Made by a program: the position numbers and the translations under genes. DNA of 5,133 nt. Origin: Oscillospiraceae bacterium (GTDB lineage: Bacteria > Bacillota > Clostridia > Oscillospirales > Ruminococcaceae). This document shows, one piece after another, positions 1 to 5,133 of this stretch; position 1 is the stretch's first letter; each line of letters begins with the position of its first letter. Below the pieces are notes generated by a model. It made no database searches and was not told the origin of the DNA. It saw nothing but the letters and a program-made list of their open reading frames with translations. The stretch is from assembly GCA_900770195.1 (NCBI GenBank), contig CAAGJI010000001.1, positions 1-5,133 of the forward strand, given 5' to 3'.

Positions 1-177
1 ATCATTGTGGCACTTGCAATATTCAAAACACTGTTTTCCAATATGATTACAACATTGAATACCGGTGCAGACGGTGTGATTATGCAAATGGCAATGCTGT
101 TAGGCTATACAGCTGCACTAATTTTTACAATTTTGAGAACCGGTGCAATCAGCAAGTCTGTATTTAACGCACATTAA
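1..177 (+). CDS. VirB6/TrbL-like conjugal transfer membrane protein, C-terminal end (5' truncated by window)
   Basis: The frame is open from the first base and ends in TAA at 175-177, giving the last 58 residues of a protein whose start lies outside the window. The piece is hydrophobic, with a likely membrane helix around residues 28-45 (MQMAMLLGYTAALIFTIL), and ends in GAISKSVFNAH. From memory, the multi-pass VirB6/TrbL-like proteins of Tn1549/CTn-type conjugative elements end in a very similar G-x-x-SKS-I/V-FNAH tail. Proteins of this family are polytopic inner-membrane components of the type IV secretion channel. The next gene starts 12 bases after the stop and its Shine-Dalgarno site abuts this stop codon, so the two are almost certainly co-transcribed. 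The family call rests on the tail, the hydrophobicity and the neighbours; the short length limits certainty. Confidence 0.8.
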   Translation: MIVALAIFKTLFSNMITTLNTGADGVIMQMAMLLGYTAALIFTILRTGAISKSVFNAH

Positions 178-183
178 AAGGAG
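178..183 (+). promoter_or_regulatory. Shine-Dalgarno site of the PrgI-family gene
   Basis: AAGGAG lies six bases before the ATG at 190 and immediately follows the stop codon of the upstream gene. It fixes the start of the PrgI-family protein and points to tight translational linkage within the operon. Confidence 0.85.
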
Positions 184-189
184 ATTTTT

Positions 190-561
190 ATGGCACATTA
201 TGTTTCGATTCCAAAAGATCTGAATGACATCAAGGAAAAATTCATGATGGGATTTACCAAAAGGCAGGTTATCTGCTTCGGCATTGGTCTTGCAGTAGGA
301 GCACCTGTTTTCTTTCTGACAAGAAGCACAGTTGGAATGTCAGGAGCGATTTTTGCAATGGGTGCCTGTGCTGCTCCTGCGATTCTTTGCGGACTGTATC
401 GGAAAAACGGTGTCTTTCTGGAAAAGCAGGTCAGGTATATGCGTGCATATTTTACTCGACCACGAAAGCGATATTATCAGACGCATAATATCTTTGCAGC
501 GATTGAGAAAGAAATCGAATATGCAAAGATCAGAAAAAAGCTCAGGGATGCTGAATCCTGA
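190..561 (+). CDS. PrgI-family type IV secretion membrane protein
   Basis: This is a complete 123-residue protein. It has a short soluble N-terminus (YVSIPKDLNDIKEKFMMGFT, residues 4-23), then two closely spaced hydrophobic helices at about residues 26-44 and 49-69. A basic cytoplasmic-type tail follows, rich in R and K (for example TRPRKR at 89-94 and KIRKKLR at 113-119). The N-terminal pattern of IPKD, a G-F-T/S-KRQ segment and a paired-helix hairpin is typical of the PrgI family (named after PrgI of plasmid pCF10), which is thought to fill a VirB3-like role beside the VirB4 ATPase in Gram-positive conjugation systems. It sits between a VirB6-like gene and virB4, the usual position. The start is set by AAGGAG six bases upstream. 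The gene looks intact. The specific biochemical role of the family is inferred rather than visible here. Confidence 0.9.
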   Translation: MAHYVSIPKDLNDIKEKFMMGFTKRQVICFGIGLAVGAPVFFLTRSTVGMSGAIFAMGACAAPAILCGLYRKNGVFLEKQVRYMRAYFTRPRKRYYQTHNIFAAIEKEIEYAKIRKKLRDAES

Positions 562-579
562 TTTAGTGTCCCTGTATCG

Positions 580-587
580 AAAGGAGG
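580..587 (+). promoter_or_regulatory. Shine-Dalgarno site of virB4
   Basis: AAAGGAGG is a near-perfect anti-16S match with nine bases to the ATG at 597. It selects this ATG as the virB4 start. It lies in the 35-base gap after the PrgI-family stop, with no sign of a terminator, so the two genes are probably in one operon. Confidence 0.85.
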
Positions 588-596
588 ACAACAGAA

Positions 597-3041
597 ATGG
601 GCTTTAGAAAGAAAAATGCCAAAAGAAAGAATCACAAAGCATCTGCTTCTGTGATTCTGGGCAAGCCCGCAGCACAGATTACAAAAGAGGAAAAGAAAAT
701 TCTTTCTGCAAGAATGGCAGAAATCAAAGCAGAAAGTAAAAACAGACGTTCTGTACAAAATACGATTCCCTATCATACGATGTATCGTGATGGTGTTTGT
801 GAGGTGTCAGAAAATTTTTACTCTATGACAGTGCAATTCTTTGATGCCAATTACAGTATTGCTGAATTTGAAGAACAGAACAATATTTTTGATAAATACT
901 GCGATGTAATCAATCTGTTTGACAACACCATTCATTTTCAGCTGACTTTTGAAAATCAGAATCGTTCCAAAAAGAAACTGATTCAAACCATTCAGATACC
1001 GGAACAAAATGACGATTTCAACAGAATTCGTACAGAATATTCCGAAATGCTGACAGACAAACTGCTGAAAGGCTCCAATGGACAGTCTGCCAGAAAATTT
1101 CTGACATTCGGCATTGAAAGTACGTCTTATAAATCGGCAAGAGCCAAATTGATGTCTATTAAAAATGATGTAATAAAGGGATTTAAGGCGTTCGGTGTGG
1201 AAGCCAGAGCATTAGACGGAACAGAACGATTGGAAACACTTTATTATGCTCTGAATCCATATGGAGATGAAAACTTTGTATTTGACTGGGACAGTATGCT
1301 TCATGCAGGCATGGACACCAAGGATTTTATATGTCCGAAATCATTCAAATTCAACAAGCAGAATTTTGAAATCGGCAATGCCTATGGTGCAGTATGGCAT
1401 ATGAATATTCTTGCCGGAGAATTATCCGATGAGGTATTGCGAAACTTTCTGGAAATGCAGAACTTGTTCTGCGTCAATATTCATGCAGAACCGCTGGACC
1501 AGATCACTGCTTTGAAGTTTGTCAAGAAAAAGCTGACCAATGTGGAACAGATGAAAATTGACGAACAGAAGAAAGCATCTCAATCGGGATATGATCCGGA
1601 TATTCTTCCGCCGCAAATCAAAATGTATATTGATGATATTGAAAAGCTGCTTTCCGATTTGAACAGCAAGAATGAGCGACTATTTCATATTTCAATCAGC
1701 ATCAGAAGCTATGCGAAAAACAAGAAAGAACTGCGTTTACAGGGCGAAATGCTGAAACGTATTTGTCAGAAAAATAACTGTACCATTTTTCCGTATGATT
1801 ACAGACAGGAACAGACGTTGGTTTCTACATTGCCTCTTTGTCATAATAACATTCCGGTTTCCCGTGAAATGCACACTTCGGGAATTGCAGTTTTTGTTCC
1901 GTTCACTACAAAAGAATTGTTTCAGGACGGACAGGCAACCTATTACGGTGTTAATACACTCAGCGGAAATATGATTCGTGCCAATCGTTCCAGACTGAAA
2001 AATCCAAACGGATTGATTCTTGGAACGCCTGGTTCCGGTAAGTCTTTTTCCGTAAAACGTGAGATTCTGGACTGTTTTCTGACTACAACAGATGATATTA
2101 TCATTTGCGATCCGGAGGGAGAATATTTTCCGCTGGTGCAGGCACTTCATGGGCAGTTGATTCGGATTGCAAGCAACTCTGAACAGCATATTAACCCTAT
2201 GGATATTACCATTGACGATTACTTATTTTCCAATCCAATGGAAGTGATTGCGAACAAGTCAGACTTTCTGATCTCACTTTGTGAAATCATTGTTGGCGGC
2301 AGATACGGACTTTCTTCAGAAGAACGTTCCGTGATTGACAAGTGCGTACAGCGTATTTACAAGACGTTTATTGAGAGCAATCCGGTCTTAGAAACAATGC
2401 CGTTGCTTTCTGATTTGCAGCATGAACTGGAGCATGAGGGCGAAGTTGCACTTCGAGTATTCAATTCCTTGGAGATGTTTGTCAACGGATCGCAGAATCT
2501 GTTCAATCATCGAACCAATATTGACTTGTCAAACAGAATCATCTGCTTTGATATTAAGGAGTTGAGCAATCAGCTGAAAAAGGTTGGAATGCTGATTGTT
2601 CAGGATACGGTCTGGAACAGAGTTTCTGAAAACAGAAATCTGAAAAAGATTACCCGCTACTATATTGACGAATTTCATTTGCTTCTCAAGGAAGAACAGA
2701 CGGCAAAGTATTCTGCTGAGATTTGGAAGCGATTCAGAAAATGGGGCGGCGTTCCGACCGGCATTACGCAGAATGTCAAAGATTTGCTTTCTTCACAGGA
2801 AGTAGAGAATATTTTTGATAACTCTGATTTTGTATATATGCTGAATCAGGCAGCCGGTGACAGAGACATACTTGCTGAAAAACTGCATATCTCCAAGGAA
2901 CAAATGAAATTCGTGACAAATTCCGGTCCGGGCGAAGGACTTATCCGCTATGATAAAGTACTTTTACCGTTCACTGACCACTTCCCGATGAATACGGAAA
3001 TGTATAAGCTGATGACAACAAAACCGACTGAAAGTGCATGA
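597..3041 (+). CDS. virB4: VirB4-type conjugation ATPase (TraE/TrsE-like)
   Basis: This is a complete 814-residue protein, the usual size for VirB4 ATPases of Tn1549/CTn-type elements. A basic, unstructured N-terminus (residues 1-35) precedes the VirB4 N-terminal domain (about 55-430). The FtsK/HerA-type ATPase domain occupies about 465-800. The Walker A motif is GTPGSGKS (476-483, Lys482). The DPEGEY motif is at 505-510. Walker B is RYYIDEFH (687-694, Asp691 and Glu692). The TGITQN segment at 721-726 is the usual glutamine motif, and R712/R714 (KRFRKWGG) are arginine-finger candidates. All key residues are present, so it should be active. It would hydrolyse ATP at the cytoplasmic face of the membrane to assemble and power the conjugation channel with the VirB6- and PrgI-like proteins encoded just upstream. 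It is the last conjugation gene visible; the expected downstream cell-wall hydrolase gene does not follow. Open frames on the opposite strand within it are shadows. Confidence 0.96.
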   Translation: MGFRKKNAKRKNHKASASVILGKPAAQITKEEKKILSARMAEIKAESKNRRSVQNTIPYHTMYRDGVCEVSENFYSMTVQFFDANYSIAEFEEQNNIFDKYCDVINLFDNTIHFQLTFENQNRSKKKLIQTIQIPEQNDDFNRIRTEYSEMLTDKLLKGSNGQSARKFLTFGIESTSYKSARAKLMSIKNDVIKGFKAFGVEARALDGTERLETLYYALNPYGDENFVFDWDSMLHAGMDTKDFICPKSFKFNKQNFEIGNAYGAVWHMNILAGELSDEVLRNFLEMQNLFCVNIHAEPLDQITALKFVKKKLTNVEQMKIDEQKKASQSGYDPDILPPQIKMYIDDIEKLLSDLNSKNERLFHISISIRSYAKNKKELRLQGEMLKRICQKNNCTIFPYDYRQEQTLVSTLPLCHNNIPVSREMHTSGIAVFVPFTTKELFQDGQATYYGVNTLSGNMIRANRSRLKNPNGLILGTPGSGKSFSVKREILDCFLTTTDDIIICDPEGEYFPLVQALHGQLIRIASNSEQHINPMDITIDDYLFSNPMEVIANKSDFLISLCEIIVGGRYGLSSEERSVIDKCVQRIYKTFIESNPVLETMPLLSDLQHELEHEGEVALRVFNSLEMFVNGSQNLFNHRTNIDLSNRIICFDIKELSNQLKKVGMLIVQDTVWNRVSENRNLKKITRYYIDEFHLLLKEEQTAKYSAEIWKRFRKWGGVPTGITQNVKDLLSSQEVENIFDNSDFVYMLNQAAGDRDILAEKLHISKEQMKFVTNSGPGEGLIRYDKVLLPFTDHFPMNTEMYKLMTTKPTESA

Positions 3042-3071
3042 GAAAAGCCGTAGAGGGCTTTCTTTACGGCT
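3041..3071 (-). terminator. Intrinsic terminator for the minus-strand HEPN gene, possibly shared with virB4
   Basis: Bases 3046-3055 (AGCCGTAGAG) pair with 3062-3071 (CTTTACGGCT) in a 10-bp stem with one G-U pair and a six-base loop at 3056-3061. Read on the minus strand, the stem is followed by TTTCT (3045-3041), a short U-tract, about 100 bases after the stop of the gene at 3172. On the plus strand the same stem is followed by GATATT, which is a poor terminator tail. An alternative, overlapping plus-strand hairpin, AAAGCC (3044-3049) with GGCTTT (3056-3061), is followed by CTTT and could weakly end virB4 transcription. It begins two bases after the virB4 stop. The pairing is seen directly; termination is inferred. 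Confidence 0.6.
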
Positions 3072-3150
3072 GATATTAGTTCAGTAAATTGGAAGTTGTT
3101 TATGCGAGCGTAAATCCTTTATTTTTCTAAAAAAATCAGATGATATCAGC
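3069..3150. repeat. Imperfect 10-base inverted repeat in the virB4 to HEPN-gene gap
   Basis: GCTGATATTA at 3069-3078 recurs inverted as TGATATCAGC at 3141-3150 (9 of 10 positions match), enclosing about 62 bases. The right copy contains the perfect palindrome TGATATCA. The left arm overlaps the end of the terminator stem by three bases. It could be a protein-binding or boundary site, but 10-base repeats in AT-rich sequence also arise by chance. Apart from this and the terminator, nothing recognisable is seen in 3072-3171; the only ATG-started frames there are a few codons long. Confidence 0.3.
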
Positions 3151-3171
3151 ATAGGTCATTTCTGCAATCGG

Positions 3172-4869
3172 TTATTCGTTGTTATCAGTACCACAGAAAC
3201 AGCAAAATCCTTCAGGGTAAAAGGCTTTCATTACAGAGATACCCTTTTTATCACATTCCCAGCAAGCTTCATCAGATACAGGCTTTTTATCAGCTCTATT
3301 ATATTCAGCTAATTTTTTTACCATTGGATTTAATTCTTTTTCAATGTACACCATTAATTCTTTTTTAAAATCATTTAATTCAGAAACGTCAAGTTCGGAT
3401 TCGCTATCTAAATAGATACCACCTAAATCATAATCTTCATACCCACAACCATTGTGATATCTAATTTCTGCATCAAATAAATAGTTATCATTTTCATTCG
3501 TTTTCCTACAGCTAATTGTTGCTGAACTATCTGAATCCATATTACCATCCAGCCAGAGACTAACTACTATTTCTATTTCAGATTCTTGTACCGCATTTGA
3601 TTGAACTTTAAATAATATCTGTTCATTTGTTTTCTCTTTAATCGCATATTGCCGACCTATGCTAAAACATGGATTGAAATATAATTCATCATAAATTTCG
3701 GTATATAATTCATCTAATAACTCGTTAAATTTTTCTAGAACTCCATCAAGCGTAAGTATCTCAATGCCTGTTTCCTCTTGAATTCTATCCCTCAAGTAGT
3801 TTTCTTCCCAATCTCTTTCTTCTTCAGCTTCTCGTTCTGCCTCTTGTTGTGCATCTATGGTCATATATTGTTCTTCTGAAATATTTAATTCCTCAAATCT
3901 TTTATCTGCAATTTTAATATATGATTTTAATAATTCTACATTTTGCTTGATTTTTTGCATACTAATCCAATTTAGTAACTTATTATGAGCTATGTGATTT
4001 CTATTTTTTATAAAGTCAGTAATTACTGACAATTCAAAATTAAAATATTGCTCAAAAATATCTTTCCATATGTCCACATTTACTTTTCTTTTTCTCTGAA
4101 TATATCCAAGCACTGCATCAGCACTCTTATTCTTCTTTTCGTTTAGAGCGTTCCAATCAGACGATGATATTGCAATATTTTCATCATAAATTTTCCCCTT
4201 TTTAATAATTTCCATCATTGTTTCTAGTGTCATTGAAAAAAACGTATCATCAACACCCTCATATTGAGGAGAAATCCGTCGAAAATCTTTTACAAGATTT
4301 TCACAACTTAAATCGTATTTCTCCATTCCTATTTTCTTTATCCAATCAACTCCAATATAATAAATCAGCACCTTATTTACCAGTACTCTAATTTCATTTT
4401 CCGTTTCAAACACCATTGGATAAAGCATTGTACATAATGCCTCTGACTGCTCATCTGTCATCCATATACATCTATTCCAATCACTAATCAATCTGTCTTT
4501 TATTGCAATTTTCAATTGTTCCAGCAACATATCATATTCTTCTCTTGGTTCAATTTGCTCAAGCTTTACTTTTAGTCTGGCTTTACTATCCTCATATGTA
4601 TCAATTGTAAATGAGACTCGATATTTGGATTCTGATAAACAAAAATCAAATACTTCATTTGCAATTCTTTGCAGGCACCCTACATAATAAATGCTTTTTT
4701 CTTCTTCAAATTCCTCCACAACATCCGTAAGTACTTTTTCACTGTATTCTTTTCCTAGATATTTTGTTTTAGTAACAAGCGCTTTTCCCAAATCAGATTT
4801 ATCAACCTCTTTGCTTTTATAAAGGTTTGTTATGTCCTTTATTCCACTAAATAATATCTCAATCATCAT
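3172..4869 (-). CDS. Large HEPN-domain protein with C-terminal zinc-binding tail; candidate RNase-type defence or toxin
   Basis: I do not recognise a named family for the whole 565-residue protein. Visible parts, in order, are as follows. There is a mixed alpha-helical N-terminus (1-150). A HEPN-like helical domain follows (about 150-300), opening with FETENEIRVLVNKVLIYYIG (154-173), which resembles Swt1-type HEPN domains, and ending in RNHIAH (290-295). That is the R-polar-x3-H signature of HEPN ribonucleases, with Arg290 and His295 as catalytic candidates. Next come an acidic predicted coiled coil (340-365), a beta-rich region (about 415-490), and a tail with CWEC (536-539) and CCFC (556-559) that probably binds zinc. 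No signal peptide or membrane segment is seen, so it is probably cytoplasmic. Tandem ATGs start it; a stop 24 bases upstream in frame bars a longer form, and AAAGGA (4889-4884) is a weakly placed ribosome site. It converges on virB4 and is AT-richer. By analogy with other HEPN proteins it may cleave RNA in phage defence; this is inference. Confidence 0.75.
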   Translation of the reverse strand: MMIEILFSGIKDITNLYKSKEVDKSDLGKALVTKTKYLGKEYSEKVLTDVVEEFEEEKSIYYVGCLQRIANEVFDFCLSESKYRVSFTIDTYEDSKARLKVKLEQIEPREEYDMLLEQLKIAIKDRLISDWNRCIWMTDEQSEALCTMLYPMVFETENEIRVLVNKVLIYYIGVDWIKKIGMEKYDLSCENLVKDFRRISPQYEGVDDTFFSMTLETMMEIIKKGKIYDENIAISSSDWNALNEKKNKSADAVLGYIQRKRKVNVDIWKDIFEQYFNFELSVITDFIKNRNHIAHNKLLNWISMQKIKQNVELLKSYIKIADKRFEELNISEEQYMTIDAQQEAEREAEEERDWEENYLRDRIQEETGIEILTLDGVLEKFNELLDELYTEIYDELYFNPCFSIGRQYAIKEKTNEQILFKVQSNAVQESEIEIVVSLWLDGNMDSDSSATISCRKTNENDNYLFDAEIRYHNGCGYEDYDLGGIYLDSESELDVSELNDFKKELMVYIEKELNPMVKKLAEYNRADKKPVSDEACWECDKKGISVMKAFYPEGFCCFCGTDNNE

Positions 4870-4906
4870 ACTTTTATCTTCTTTCCTTTGTTATATCGTA
4901 GATCTT

Positions 4907-4957
4907 TCATATTAACTGTTCTAACACAAAATCCAAGTATTCTTTGCTTGATGCCAT
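4907..4957 (-). pseudogene. 5' remnant of a TfoX/Sxy N-terminal-domain gene
   Basis: Reading leftward from the ATG at 4957-4955, the frame encodes MASSKEYLDFVLEQLI and then stops at TGA (4909-4907). The first 15 residues match, from memory, the characteristic start of Bacillota TfoX/Sxy-family proteins of about 100 aa, which normally continue with a serine and then a conserved Y-R-x-M-M-G-E-Y stretch. Here the match ends at residue 15 (about position 4913), and nothing resembling the rest of the domain follows in any frame before the HEPN gene. The gene is therefore cut by a deletion or insertion and cannot be functional. Its upstream ribosome site is not obvious. The alternative is a chance 16-codon frame, but 15 consecutive family-like residues from an ATG make that unlikely. 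Confidence 0.65.
4909..4936 (-). promoter_or_regulatory. Possible promoter of the HEPN gene
   Basis: On the minus strand TTGGAT (4936-4931) and TAATAT (4914-4909) are separated by 16 bases, resembling -35 and -10 boxes of a housekeeping sigma factor. Transcription would start near 4902, leaving a leader of about 33 bases before the ATG at 4869. The -35 box lies inside the TfoX remnant and the -10 box straddles the apparent junction, so the breakpoint itself may have created the promoter. Matches of this quality are common in AT-rich DNA, so this is tentative. Confidence 0.3.
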
Positions 4958-5016
4958 TACGCTGCATCTTTTCACAGAAAAGTTCCGACTTGTTAAGTAG
5001 TTACCTTCAACATTAC

Positions 5017-5133
5017 TCATATTCTTTCCAACAATTCCGATGGTTTCAGAGCAATCACCTTACTGCTTTGAAAATCACGAATATTTCTCGTAACAATGTA
5101 ATCCGCTTTCATTCTGCTTGCACAACATATCTG
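5017..5133 (-). CDS. PIN-domain protein, C-terminal end (5' part outside window)
   Basis: The minus-strand frame is open from the window edge to TGA at 5019-5017, giving the last 38 residues of a protein. The piece reads through ADYIVTRNIRDF (residues 10-21 of the fragment) and ends near KPSELLERI. The pattern A-D-x-I-V-T-R-N-x-x-D-F followed by a short strand and a P-x-E-L/F-L tail is characteristic of the last part of PIN domains, notably the PIN_3/VapC-like toxins. The aspartate after TRNxx is one of the conserved acidic metal-binding residues of these ribonucleases. Such proteins usually act as toxins paired with a small antitoxin encoded just upstream, which here would be beyond position 5133. 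It is on the same strand as the TfoX remnant and the HEPN gene, about 60 bases before the former. Whether it is intact cannot be judged. Confidence 0.75.
   Translation of the reverse strand, partial: QICCASRMKADYIVTRNIRDFQSSKVIALKPSELLERI

Noticed and set aside
332..776. Three overlapping open frames across the PrgI-family gene and the start of virB4 (332-607 +, 340-591 -, 477-776 -)
   Set aside because: They overlap two confidently identified genes with strong ribosome sites, and their translations are rich in Cys, Phe and Ser in the manner of out-of-frame translation.
807..1616. Minus-strand open frames at 807-1007 and 1422-1616
   Set aside because: They are short, antisense to virB4, and show no family features.
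1737..2189. A 150-codon open frame on the minus strand inside virB4
   Set aside because: It is wholly antisense to the well-conserved ATPase region including Walker A, has no recognisable domain and no convincing ribosome site, and is best explained as a shadow of the virB4 coding frame.
3102..3113. Possible start of a next conjugation gene on the plus strand (ATGCGAGCG then TAA)
   Set aside because: The frame is three codons long with no Shine-Dalgarno site, so there is no evidence of a gene remnant.
3172..4869. HEPN gene as the toxin of a classical HEPN-MNT toxin-antitoxin pair
   Set aside because: No nucleotidyltransferase gene with a GSxxxG-DxD pattern is adjacent, and the protein is far larger than typical HEPN toxins of such pairs.
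1..5133. CRISPR array, tRNA, rRNA or insertion sequence
   Set aside because: No regularly spaced direct repeats, no tRNA- or rRNA-like sequence and no transposase reading frame or terminal inverted repeats were seen on either strand.

Overview
The window looks like the edge of an integrative conjugative element (ICE) of the Tn1549/CTn type in a low-to-moderate GC Bacillota (Firmicutes), most likely a gut clostridial or Ruminococcus-like genome. The reasons are the strong AAGGAG/AAAGGAGG Shine-Dalgarno sites, the gene order VirB6-like, PrgI, VirB4, and the protein sequences, which resemble those gut ICEs. The assignment rests on recognised sequence features and remembered family members; no database search was run.

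Positions 1-3041 (+ strand) are a tightly packed piece of a type IV secretion operon: the last 58 residues of a VirB6/TrbL-like membrane channel protein, a complete PrgI-family membrane protein of 123 aa, and a complete VirB4-type ATPase of 814 aa with intact Walker A and B motifs. Together they would form the inner-membrane channel and motor of the conjugation apparatus.

Directly after virB4 the conjugation operon stops. In related elements I would expect a cell-wall hydrolase gene (CHAP or NlpC/P60) next on the same strand. Instead there is a 130-base gap with a 10-bp hairpin that reads as an intrinsic terminator for the minus strand. A convergent, AT-richer gene of 565 aa follows (3172-4869, - strand). 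I recognise no named family for the whole protein, but it carries a HEPN-type RNHIAH motif inside an apparent Swt1-like HEPN domain, an acidic coiled-coil segment, a beta-rich domain and a C-terminal CxxC...CxxC zinc-binding tail. It is a candidate stand-alone RNA-targeting defence or toxin protein carried as cargo.

Just upstream of that gene, on the same strand, are the first 15 codons of a TfoX/Sxy N-terminal-domain protein, which then runs abruptly into unrelated sequence and a stop. This is a likely recombination scar. Beyond it lies the C-terminal 38 residues of a PIN-domain protein whose remainder is outside the window. The right-hand part (about 3042-4912) is therefore a candidate inserted cargo block between conjugation genes and broken chromosomal-type genes.
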